A stretch of 64,000 nucleotides of DNA. Source: Rhizomys pruinosus. Taxonomy: Eukaryota > Chordata > Mammalia > Rodentia > Spalacidae. The notes under the pieces were generated by a model. The model saw nothing but the letters and a program-made list of their open reading frames with translations. It ran no database searches and was not told the origin of the DNA. The stretch spans positions 245,542 through 309,541 of the forward strand of contig VZQC01009555.1 of the NCBI GenBank assembly GCA_009823505.1, read 5' to 3'. Position 1 is the first letter of the stretch. Every line of letters begins with the position of its first letter. The translations under genes and the position numbers were made by a program. Positions 45,637-57,065 of the stretch are shown here, piece by piece.

Positions 45637-46602
45637 AAAAGATGGAGAAAAGAGCTGAACAGAGACTTCACCAATGAGGAAGTAAAGATGGCTGAGAAAT
45701 ATCTTAACAAGTGTTAAACGTCTTTAATAATTAAGTAAATACAAATTAAAACCACTCTAAGATAACATCTCACTCCAATAAGACTGGCTAAGATCAAGAA
45801 AATAAAAGACACCAAATGCTGGATAAGTTGTGGGGAAAGGGGAACATTCATCCACTGCTATTGGGAATATACAACCACTATGGAAAGCAGTGAACTCAAA
45901 ATGAACTTACCACCTGATCCAGCCATAACACTCCTGAGTATATACCAAGACTCATCCTAGTGCAAAGATACATGCCCAGCTATGTGTATTGCAGCTCTTT
46001 TCACAATAGTGAAGTGTTGGAACCAACCTAAATCCCTCTCAACTGATGAGTGGATAACAAAAATGTGGTACATCTACACAATGGAGTTCTATGCAGCGGT
46101 AAAGAAAGATGACATCACACGCCTTTAATCCTAGCACTTGGGAGGCAGAGGCAGGTGGATCTTTGTGAGTTCAAGGCCAGCTTGGTCTACAGAGTGAGTC
46201 CAGGACAGCTGGGATTACAGGGAGACCCTGTCTTGAAAAGAAAAAAAAAAAAAAAAAAAAAAAAAGATGACATCACGAACTTTGAGCATAAATGGATGGA
46301 ACTTGAAGCTATTATGCTAAGTGTAGTAACACAGTCCCAGAAAGACAAATGGAGAATTGTTTCCCTCATTTGTGGATGCTAACACCAAATCCCCCAATTG
46401 AAAGAAAAGCTGAGCAATGTTATTGTTATATTTCTTTCTATCTGAAAGCAACTGTGATATTATAATGTGAATATTTTAATGAACCCTAGAATTAACTTAC
46501 CACTTACTTTCAGGCATGGTAATTAATGCATATGGGCAGAAGGTATATATTCATATTTTAGAATAATGTGAAATTAGAGGAAAAATGTGAACCCCTAAAC
46601 AT
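45637..46602 (+). pseudogene. 5'-truncated L1: ORF2 C-terminus, B1 nested
   Basis: Starts at the ttcaaaagatggagaaaaga block and runs through the cysteine region (accaaatgctggataagttg) and the LLSIYQDSS-like segment (stop and deletion present). It passes the tacatctacacaatggagtt block and a short 3'UTR, ending at cccctaaacataatatagcg. It lacks the last ~150 bp of the full L1 end. A B1 sits at 46119. The frame is broken several times. A TSD was not identified with confidence. Confidence 0.88.
46119..46262 (+). mobile_element. B1 SINE, 5'-truncated, with TSD
   Basis: Lacks the first ~17 bp of B1 (begins acgcctttaatcctagcact) and ends in a 25-30 base A-run. TSD aaagatgacatcac at 46105-46118 and 46263-46276. 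Confidence 0.94.
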
Positions 46603-46844
46603 AATATAGCGTTACATTGACATTATTAATATTTTAGTAGTTTAATATCGTGCTATCTTTATATTTTTTCCACCTTTTGACTTTTTGTTTTGTCCTTCTG
46701 TTTGTATATACTTCTATGTTTATTGAAATTTTTGGCATTCAGTTTAAATATATCTTGTGTATTTTTATAAAAAATCATGACAACATTAATTTTCTTTGCA
46801 ACAGTAATTAACAGATATTTGAAGTTCAGTAAGTAAAATTTGGA

Positions 46845-46883
<39 letters not shown>

Positions 46884-47790
46884 GTAAGTCACTTTCTGGA
46901 AATAAAAAGCAATTGGATTCTGGAATGGTTTCATCTTCTTATTTGCTTTAGAATGAAGGTAGAACAAATTTCTGAATCTGCCAGGATCAATATATCAATC
47001 TATTTGATCACAAGCAGTCTCTGCTGCCAAAGATACATTGTTACATTATCATTGTTTTCTTGGCCTGGGGCTGTAATCATTTGGGTTAACCAGATCCTAG
47101 ACAAGTAGAGTATAGCTAGCATGGGTGGAGAAATTTAGAAAAATTCAAGTAGTGTGAGATTAACTATGGCATACTTCGCAGAGCACAGAGGAAGCTGAAG
47201 ATACTTTGGACTATGAAGTAGTCAAGTTTCTGTGACAGCAAAGGCATCCTTTAAGATTAGGCAGAGGAACTTGGATTTGAAACTTAGATAACTCATTTGT
47301 TAGAGTTGTAATCATAAACAAGACTCTTAGCAAATATTATAAGCTATGAGATTTAAAAACGCACGATACAAAGCATGATAAAAAATATTTTGAGCTGTTG
47401 GTGAGTGCTAGTTGCTGCCCTAGTTCTTTTGCAAACACAACGGTAGTCATGTAGAGAAAAACTCTGCCTTCACAGTGTTTAAGTTTGGTTCGTAGTGGGG
47501 GAATCTCAACAGTTGTGGCTATCAAAGAAGATGCAAGGTGTCTGAAAACAAAAGCAGGTGAAGGTGGAGCACTCAGGGCTGACCGGCCATTGACATGACC
47601 TTGAGTTTTATTGTATAAACAAAGACAATCAATCATTGGATTCCAGGCCAAAGAATGAAAACATTTAACTTCTGTTTTAACATTGTCCCCAGTCACTATG
47701 CTGAAAAGACTGTAAGCCTTTTAAAGGCAGAAGGGAGCAGTCACTATGCTGAAAACGCACTATGCTCAAACAGCAGAAGGAAGGTGAGTT
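46603..47790. other. No gene; (CT)n at 46848-46879
   Basis: Non-repetitive apart from a perfect CT array at 46848-46879. A short direct repeat, cagtcactatgctgaaaa, occurs at about 47691 and 47740. No coding signal recognised. Confidence 0.6.
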
Positions 47791-47805
47791 AGAAATGTTG
47801 GGCCA

Positions 47806-48036
47806 TGGGGCTGGAGAGATGGCCTAGCAGTTAAGAGCACTTACTGCTCTTGCAGAGGACCAGGGTTTGATCCCCAGCACCCACATGGCGGCTGAGAACC
47901 GTCTTTAACTCCAGTTCCAGGGGAATTCGACGCCCTCTTTTGACCTCTGTGGCATTGCACGACACGGGTGCACAAAATTCCATGCAGACAGTACATTCAT
48001 ACACATACAAAAATAAATAAAAAATTTAAAAAAAAA
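47806..48036 (+). mobile_element. B2 SINE with TSD
   Basis: From tggggctggagagatggcct to an AT-rich tail. TSD agaaatgttgggcca at 47791-47805 and 48037-48051 is identical over 15 bp. Confidence 0.96.
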
Positions 48037-48171
48037 AGAAATGTTGGGCCAGAACATATAGGAGAGAGAATGATGATGTCGCATACCAAAGGACTTAGTA
48101 GTAGAAGTCCTATGAAGTTCGAAACCTGAATGTATTTAAAAGTTGGGTTAAAGGATGTGGATAATCAGGGA

Positions 48172-48305
48172 AAAGGAAGGGAAAATTCACTACCTTAGCC
48201 CATGGGATATGAAAGAGTACACAGGAGATGAGTGTAGGCAAAGGAAGGGTAAATTCATTACCTTAGCCCATGAGACAGGAAAGAGTACACAGGAGATGAG
48301 TGTAG
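48172..48305 (+). repeat. 68-bp tandem duplication
   Basis: The block ggaaggg..aaattca..tac..ccttagcccatg ending gagatgagtgtagg occurs at 48175 and 48243, offset 68 bp, with a few substitutions. Confidence 0.93.
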
Positions 48306-48365
48306 GAAAAGCAATTTGAGGTGAGGAGAAAGTACTATACCCAATCTCTTGTTATTTTATATTTA

Positions 48366-48581
48366 CTTGGTTATTTATTTTTATTTTATGTGTGTTAGTG
48401 TATTGCCTGCATGTGTCTAAGTGGACCCATGTTGTGAAATGCACATGGTTTCAGAAGGCGTTGGATCCCCTGGAACTGGAGTTAGGACAGTTGTTAGCCA
48501 CCATGTGGGTTCTGGGAATTGAACCCAGGTCCTCTCCAAAAGCATCTGGTGCTCTTAACTGCTGCACCATCTCTCCGGCCC
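48366..48581 (-). mobile_element. B3-type SINE with TSD
   Basis: Reverse copy ending gcaccatctctccggccc. TSD tgttattttatattta at 48350-48365 and tgttatttgatattta at 48582-48597 (one difference). Confidence 0.92.
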
Positions 48582-48597
48582 TGTTATTTGATATTTA

Positions 48598-50608
48598 TAA
48601 GTGTTTGTGATGATACATAAACCTGTGTATGTTATAGTCAGCAAGAACAATTACAAACAAATCTTGGAAACTACATACCTTGGTAGCATTTAAGAGATAG
48701 AAAATCATTTAGGATGGGCTGGAATACAAGACTTACATTAATAAGGGGTAAGAGACAACGTTGGGGAGGCTAGCAGTAGTCTAATCACCCAAGTCTATGC
48801 AACAAGCTGTAGAACTTGAATCGGTCTTTTAAGGGCTGGGAAGGTCACTAAAGATTTTCTTAGCCAGATATCCTTTAATATATTAATTTTTCAGGGTTGC
48901 TCACCATGGACTCCATCTACTTGGTTAAAGTTAGAGTCACCCACAGACCTTCAAGGTCTTTGTTAAACCACATTCCATCACCACACCAGGAACTGCTTAT
49001 CCTTTAAAATGGGCACCAGGATGAATGCTTAGATCTTGTTCATTGATCCATCCTATTTGGGACCAAGTGAATATTCCCAGGCATCTGCTTTTCTAGCCAA
49101 TGAAGCAATCCCGAGTTATTTATATTCCCATATCAAGCTTGGGGCTTCAACTGGCCGTTTCCCTGCATGATCTACAGTGTGGTGCTTGTTTAGAGACACA
49201 CAAGCTTAGGGAGAGTTACTAAGGAACGTTTGTAATTTCTGGATTGTAGACAGTTTTCTTTCCTTTTTAGCCACAGTCCTTCATGTTATAGTAGTATTGG
49301 TGTTTTTCAGTACACAGATTAAAAGAGGGACTGTGAACCAAACTTTCAACTTTTACAGTTCAATAGTGTGGGCTTACCTGGTGGGAGGCAAGGGCTGCTT
49401 GCCACCTAAATAGCTATGTTTTCTGCACTGCAACCCAAACAGGGTAATCACTGGTAGCTTTCATTTATTTTATGTTGAATGTCAATCTGTTAAAATGATT
49501 GGCTTCTTTTACCAAAAGCAAAGGTGCTAACACTGTATGGAAATTTATGCTGACACAGGTGCTGGAAGCAGCCCAGATTTCTAGACTGTTCTTTCAAGAC
49601 TTCCAATTCCATTTCTCCATCTTCGCCTTCACTGTAATCTGTCTAAGGTGTCACTTAAAGAAAGTTTGTATTTGAGTTATTATAACTTGTAATCTATAAA
49701 ATGAAAGACTGGACCATATAAAATTTAGAGACCTTGTCTATGTTTATGCATTTATTTATTTCCTGAAATTTACTGAAAATCAACCTACTAGCATACTAAA
49801 ACTGGATCTTTCCTGTGTCAAAGATTTAGTAGGTAATAATGTAGTCATTTGAAGAATTCTCCTACCCCAATGTCAGGTCCTAAAGTTCATGTATATTGCT
49901 GGTGGTAATCAGCGCAGCCGCAGCCGGCATTAGTCATTCTTTGCTTTTAGCTCTGTAAACCCAGTCCTACAAATCTCTCAGGGCCCTGAGGAAGCCAAGT
50001 GAGAAGACGCTGGGGAAAGTCTATTTGGCATCCTCTCAGTCCTGACTTGGGGTTTTTTGCACTTTAGAAAGAGAGAACTGAACTTTCCTCTTGAACTCAC
50101 CCAAGGGGAGGAGACTTAAAGCACACCTGGAGGCACCCAGCAGAAGGTGACGCATCTAAGGGTTGGGACCTGAGGCAGGTCTGGGAGTGAGTGAGTGAGT
50201 GCTGATGCTGAGTCTGACTCCATCACACGCCAGAGCGAAGAGGAAGATGAAGCAGCCAGCCACTCTCTGGGCTTGAACTGAAGAGGGGATGAGGCTCAAG
50301 TACCTGTTTTGAAAATCACCCAATCATGTGTCAGTTTAAAAGGATGACTGAGCATCTGCAGAGAAGTGGATGTTGCATGCCTGGCAGCCACAGGGCAGGG
50401 CAGCAGAGCTTACACAGAAGAAGAGAGCTGTCTTTGAAGGGCTCCATTTGAAAATCCATGGTACTACACAAAAGAAGAGCTAGGGACTGCATACCCCTTC
50501 TGGAAGACCTCATGCTAGAAGGCAGTAGTCACGTGACATTACAGGCTCCCTATAGACCTCTCCCTCTGTAGAGAAAGATTCAACACACATACAGGGATTC
50601 TACATTTT
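48598..50608. other. Non-repetitive stretch, no gene recognised
   Basis: About 2 kb with no repeat I recognise and no convincing ORF. ORFs on either strand are 60 codons or fewer and lack motifs. If the window holds conserved noncoding elements, this is a likely place, but I cannot test that here. Confidence 0.5.
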
Positions 50609-50766
50609 AAAATTTTTATTTTATGTGTATGAATGTATTGTTTGCAAGTTCACCATGTCATGCACCAAATCCCTTGGAACTGGAGTTACAGGCAGTGCAA
50701 GCAACCAAACCTGGGCCCTCTGCAAGAGCAGCCAGTGCTCTTAACTATGGAACATCTCTCCAACCC
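50609..50766 (-). mobile_element. B3-type SINE fragment
   Basis: Reverse copy with ccttggaactggagttacag and ending aacatctctccaacccc. It is internally shortened. Confidence 0.85.
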
Positions 50767-50947
50767 CAGCATGTAAGTTTTATGTATGACATAAGAACTA
50801 AATAGGGAGGCTGGTTCTGACTCCAAGATAATGTCTCAGTGTGAGAAGGGCAGATTGAGAAGGTGGGTGATAAGGTCTTAATTATCTTTAATAGCACATT
50901 GGACTAACTGTTTCAATGAGTCTTTTCTTCTAAAGAAGTGAAATCCT

Positions 50948-51170
50948 GGTGGGCGGGCAGCCAGGAAGTCACTTGGGCAAGCATCTTTGCAGGTCGGCTC
51001 GATCCGGGGCACAGCTAGGGGGTCGTGTCTCTGGGCGGGACTGCCCTACGTCTTACTTTGGCGCCGGGGCCAGAGGGTCAGGCCAGTGCTCTGCACCTGT
51101 GGGCGGGCTGCCTGGGCGCGGGCTAGGTCAGGCAGATTCCCCCCCCGCCCCCCCCCCGGATTGGTGAGAA
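50948..51170 (+). promoter_or_regulatory. L1 5'UTR, GC-rich promoter region
   Basis: The only CpG-rich patch in the window (for example ggtcggctcgatccggggca). It sits at the extreme 5' end of the TSD-bracketed L1, where the internal pol II promoter lies. It ends in a C-run at 51139-51157 broken by a single G. A weakly similar, CpG-depleted block precedes the L1 at 23.2 kb. Confidence 0.75.
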
Positions 51171-51297
51171 TCCAAGTGGACTTTTTTTTTGGAGAACCTT
51201 CAGAACAAGAAAGAAGAGTGGTTTACAAAATTGAAAACTAGACAAGTCAATACTCCATAAACAAGGGAGGAGGAAAGGGGGGACAAAAAAAAAAAAA

Positions 51298-52740
51298 AGC
51301 ATCTGAAGGAGGAAAGAAAACCATCCCTAACATAGTGAAAAGGTATTTGTGATCTGAACCACAAAGAGGGAACCCACATGCAAGGGACACACGAAGGGAC
51401 AACAGGGGAAAGGAACAGGAAAATCCTGCACCAAGCCCTACCAAACCAGTAGGAGATAGCTACATGGGGAACCCCTTGGAGGAGTACCCAGGAACAGATC
51501 TAGAGGAATAATGGCAGAACTATGCAGAGAATTAAAGAACATAAAGAGGAATTCAGAGGAACTAAAGAGAGATATGAAACTACAAAAAGGACCTAGAGTG
51601 ATATAATGAACAAACATCAGATAGAAACTAGAGGAACAGATTGACAAACTCCAGAAAAACTAGAAGGGAGAAAAAAAGAAAAGGAATACAGAGAACTCAA
51701 AAACTCAAAACGGACGCTAGAGAGAGGGACGAAAAACTCAAAAAGTTACGCTAGAGTGTATACAAATGACAAAACTTCGGAAAGTACTAAAAGAACAATC
51801 AAAGAATTCCACAAAGAACTAGATGGGGGAAAAAAACAAACAACTACTAGAAGGAAGTAGAAAGACAACTGAAAAAGGAAGCCAACCCATGAAATGAAAG
51901 CACCAAGAAGAGATTAAAGAAGCACCAAGAAGAGATCTGCGAAGCTCAAAAAGGACACACGGAAATACTAAAGAAAACCATAAACAAGGAATGAAAAACC
52001 GTCAAGCAAGCCCGAGTAACCTCTACACCGCTGAATCGTACCCCATCGAAAGGAAGCATCTCCAGTCGATGAGAACAAATAAATTCACGTCCCCCTACTA
52101 ACCACTACACTCACATACAAGTTTCTGACCTTAATCCCACATCAACGTGTTCCACCGAAATACCTGGTCACCTCTGAAGCAACCGCTCCCCCGTCCCATA
52201 CAATAGAGGCATAGTCGATGCGTCCTCAAAACTGCTCATCCTGATCATTTCACCGTCGATCAACCTAATAGAATGAAACCCATTTCCCCAAACTAAAACA
52301 CTCGACCCCACCCATAACTCAAGAAGCACATCAGGCCCCGGAAATACACAAGTATCAGAAAAGAAACACCCCAAAACGCAATATCATAGTTTAAAATATG
52401 CTCGAGCCCAAACAAAAAGACGAAAAATTCTTGAGAGCTACCAAACAAACGAACCACATTCCATACAACGGAGAAACCCCATTCAAGAATCACAACTGAT
52501 TGTCTCGTCCTCAACAAACATTAACAGCAAGTAAGAACATGGAGCAAAGCATCCCAGTGGTAAATCTATCGGCTAACCAGAATCCAGAATACTTTACCCA
52601 GCAAAAATGTTCGACTATTAGTTGAAGGAGAGAGAAAAAGTCTGGTCCATGACATAAACAAGATGATTGGAATACTGTCTGGAAAACCAACCTCTTCATA
52701 AATTCTTGAGTCGAATTTCAAAGGGCGAGAAGAGAGGAGG
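51298..52740 (+). pseudogene. L1 ORF1, shredded by indels
   Basis: Begins at gcatctgaaggaggaaagaa, the same start region as ORF1 at 23431. Lys/Glu-rich coiled-coil-like sequence follows at 51480-51960. A trace of the RRM region lies near 52270-52300 (cccatttccccaaactaaaa). The 3' part is recognisable at 52545-52700 (agcaaagcatcccagtggta, then ccagcaaaaatgttcgacta). Small insertions and deletions recur so densely that no frame persists. The pattern looks more like sequencing error than ageing, since the 5'UTR and TSD are well kept. Confidence 0.75.
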
Positions 52741-52819
52741 CAACAAGACCTCAAACACCTTGAGATAAAGAAACATAATCGGAAAACAAAACATGAAGGC
52801 AAAATCACGAGGCTCAGAA

Positions 52820-55800
52820 GTCCAAATCGCGCTTACAAAAGTGAAAGGGAAGCAACATCCATCTTCTCAATTATAACCTTAAAATATTAATGGGCGCAAA
52901 CTCCCCAATCAAAAGGCACAGCTGGGGAGAATGGATTTAGGAAACAAAACCCATCTATATGCTGTCTACAAAAACCCATTCTCAATTTCAGGATAGGCAC
53001 AACTTAAGGTGAAGGGATGGGAAGAAAGTATTCATGCAAAATGTACCAAAAAAGAAATGCAGGATTTCGGGCATATCTCTAATCAGGACAAAATAGACTT
53101 TCAAAGCAAAAGAAATCAAAAGAGACCAAACAGAACAGGTGGCCATCTTTACCATCTTTAACTAGTGAACATTAATGGATAAACGATTCACAATCATTAA
53201 ATTTGTTATGCATCTTAATCAAAACGAGAGGATGCGCACGAAAAACTTATAAGGGGTATCAATTTTTTTATCAGGATCCGCGAAGGCAACACAGATTAAT
53301 CTAACCTCAGACAACTACTAATACTAGGTGACTTTCAATACCCCATTTTAAGAAGTCCGTTTACCATTAGAAAAGATCAACAGGACAAAGATAGGAACAG
53401 AGAGACATCGGAACTAAAGACCAATACACCAAATGGACCTTTCACAGCAAGATGCTAATTCTTCGTAATATTCACTCAAACACCATTGATAGGAATTACA
53501 CTTTGCTCATAACTCAGCACATCATTGAACATCTACTCGCTAAAATCGACCAACTTAATCATCGTGGACACAGGAAAAAAACTCAACAAATAGGACAATG
53601 ATTGAAATAATCTTCATGTCATGTTCTAATTCAGACCACAGGTTAGAAATAAAATTCTATAATAATTACAAAGCATCACAATTAGGTGCAATAAGTACAC
53701 TACAAAATAATCAGAGAAACATGGAGACAAAAACATCCTGAATAATAGTGGTAAGGAAGGAAGAAAGAAACTAACAACCCATTCCTGGAACTGAAATGAC
53801 AATGATAATACAACTTCACAATCTAGCAGGCTACAATCTCGTATTCGTATGACAGACTTTAAAACGCATCCTAAGAGGTATTGACGTTTTATAGCTCTAA
53901 GTTTCCGTACATTAGGCAAAATAAGCAGAATAGTAGCACAATTGTGAATAGATCTAACCACTGTCAAGCTAAAAATACTGGAGACGTCCAACAACACATG
54001 CATCTAAACAGAGAGCGAATTCAAGAATAAATCAAAAATACTGGCTCTCAGAGGTCAAGATTTAATGAAATAGAAACAAAGATAAACATACAAAAAAATC
54101 AAAAATCGATAAAAGTTGGTTCTGTATGACGAAAAAAACAAGATAACAGACCTCGGCCAGTTTTAACCCAAAAAAGAAAGAAGGGAACAACTTTCCAAAC
54201 AATAGAATCTGTTGACTGAAAGTGAAATATGTCACAACAGTACATGAAAAGATCAGAAACAATCAACAGGACTACTTTGGCAAATAAAGTCTTTTATTTC
54301 TACTAAGTTGTGAATAACCTTTTAGATTAAATGGAAAGATTCCTGTCATTTTCTGAAATCCTGGTAATCAACCCAAAGTCTCAACCAAAAGAGATCGACA
54401 GCCTATTGAACGGTACCAACAGTATGGCGAACTGAAATCCCGTATAGACTGTTAAAGCTAGCCTCCCAACAAAAAAAAAGCCCAGGCCGTCGTGTATTGG
54501 TTTCACACCACGGCATATACTTCTATAAAAAAGATGTCGAAACGACTACAACAATACGACTACATCCAATTACCACTTTAACAGACTTACTCTAATATTT
54601 ACGGGCAGGGAACAACCGCCGCCTTCTCTTCCACGATTCCTTCATGAAGACCAAGCGTTTCACGCTACTAACGTCACATACGCAGGAACTGGAAGATTAC
54701 AACCCAAAAGGAGAGACTATTCAGACCTCTCGATTCTCCGCTGCAATGAACACAGATGCCAAAATTCATACCACACAGGATTCTGGTCCAAAGGCTCCAA
54801 TACACGCATTGCACAATCAAGAGACAATTTCTCCATCCTGACCGAAGCTGGATGTCATAACCAGACATGCCAGCGGATGGGTTCAACATACGAAAATCAA
54901 TAAACATTCATCAAACATAGATCAATGGACTGAAAGGGACAAAAACTCACACCATCTTTTCAATTTTGATGCGGAGGAAAGCCGTTGACAAAATCCAGCA
55001 TATCCTGCTTCATGTTTTAAAGTCCTGGAGGGAATTGGTCCTGGAGGGATCATTCCCTCAATGTAATCAAAGCCATATACAGGAAACCCACAGCCAATAT
55101 CAGCATAAATGGGGAAAGGAACACCCCCAGAACAGTCCCCTTAAAGGTAGGCCTCGGCCAAGGCTGCCTCCTATCACCACTCATTTTCAATATAGAGATG
55201 GAAACCCGTGCTAGGGCAATAAGGCAAGAAAATGGAATTCTAGAAAAGGAGTTTCTAGTGGAAAAGAGGAAGGCCAGCTATCCCTTTTTGCTTTGCTGAT
55301 AGATGATGTGTCCTAACCTAAGGAGGGCTAAGAACTCCACCAGAAAAACCATAGAAATGATTAAGAGCTTTTGTACGAGTGGCGAGGAATACAAAATAAA
55401 TTCTAGAGACAAAACAGTAGCCCTTTCTTTAACACCAACAACCAAGCAACTGAAGAAGGACTACAAGGAGACCCTCCCACCACTCCCAATAGCCGCAAAA
55501 ACAATAAATCCCTAGGAACAAACATAACCAAAGACACAACAAGGATCTCTACAACAAAAATTTAAAAAACCCTGAAAAAGCAAATTGAGGAAGACATCGA
55601 AGATGGAGACAAACCGGCCATGCTCATGGATTGGGGGAAATAAATTATAGTAAAAATGTCCATTCTACCTAAACTCGTATACAGATTTTATGCAATTCTA
55701 GTCAAATCCCTAAGAGTTCCTTCACAGGCTTGGAAAAAAAATCCCTCAATTTCATTTGGTGAAACAAAAGACCCCGAATTAGCCAGAGCAACGCTCAGTG

Positions 55801-57065
55801 AAAATAGCAATCAGGGGGGGATCGTCGAGAACCGAGAAACATAAAACAAACTAAAGGACTAGCAGGGGCGATAGTCATAAAAACAGCAAAGCCTGGGTAC
55901 TGGGGCGCAAAAACAGGACAAGTTTGACCAATGGAAGGTAAACTGAAGATCAAAACTGAGCTCATACAATTTAAGGCCACCTCTATTTGACAAGGGGGCC
56001 AAGAAGACACAAGGGGGAAAAGACAGCATCTTCAGCAAGTGGTGTTGGCAAAACTGAAATCACCGCACTTGGAGAAGAATGAAGTTAAACCCCGACCTCT
56101 CACCTTGTACAAAGGTCCAACTCCAATGGACAAAAGACCTCAACGTGAAACCCGCAAACTCTGGAGGTGATAGAAGAGAATTTGGCAGCAGACTACAAGA
56201 CATAGGTGTAAGGAGAAAGACTTTCCTAAATCAACAGTAGCTGCACAAGAAATAAGATCAACAATTGGACAAATGGGACTCATTTAAACTCAAAAGCTTC
56301 TGTACTCAAAAGAAACAAAAAAGTGAAGTTTAAGAGAAAACCCACAGAGTGGGAAGGAAACCTGCACTGCAGACACATCTGACAAAGCATTAATTTCCAG
56401 AGTTACAAGCTACTCAAAAAACGAAGAAGAAAGAAACAAAATGAAACACTTCAAAGGATGGAGCAAAAATCTGAATAGAGACTTTCACAGAGGAGGAAAT
56501 TAGAGATGGCCTAGAACATCTTAAAGAAGTGTTCAGCATCCGACTCTGATAAGTAGGAAATGCAGATTAAAACAACTTTGAGATATCACCTTACTCAAAT
56601 AAGACTGGCTAGGAGCAGGAACACGAATGATACCAGTGCTGGAGAGGTTTGTGGGGAAAGGGGAACCCGCATCCATTGCTGGTGGGAAAATAAACGTGGT
56701 ACAGCCACTAGGAAAGCAGTGTGGAGAACCACTCAGAAGACGCAAAATGAGCCTTCCATTTGAACCAGTCAGAACCACTCCTGTATATAAACCCACAAGA
56801 CTCATCTTACTGCAGAGATACATGCACAGCTATGTTTTAACTATGCAAAGCTCTGTTCAATAGCAAAAAGAGGAACCAGCCCCAGGGTGCCCCCTCAACT
56901 GACGAGTGGATAGAGAAAATGTGGTTGATCTGTATACAATGGAGTTCTAGGCATTGGTAAAGGGACAACCAATCATGAACTTTGCAGTAAATGGATGGAG
57001 CTGAAACATTAGGTGTAAGTTGGAAGTAACACAGTCCCAGAAAAACAAAATGACAAATGGTGTCC
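52820..57065 (+). pseudogene. L1 ORF2, shredded by indels
   Basis: Recognisable in order: EN start (gtgaaagggaagcaacatcc, 52839), aaaatattaatgggcgcaaa (LNING-like), ggtgactttcaataccccat (GDFNTP-like, about 53327), and the RT region at 54900-55300. There gaaaagaggaaggccagcta precedes a FADD motif split by extra bases (tttgctttgctgatagatga). C-terminal blocks run from 55560 to 57065 (aaaactctggaggtgatagaa-like, tggagaggtttgtggggaaa). Density of indels is highest at 52-55 kb and eases toward 57 kb. No open stretch exceeds about 100 codons. Confidence 0.8.
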
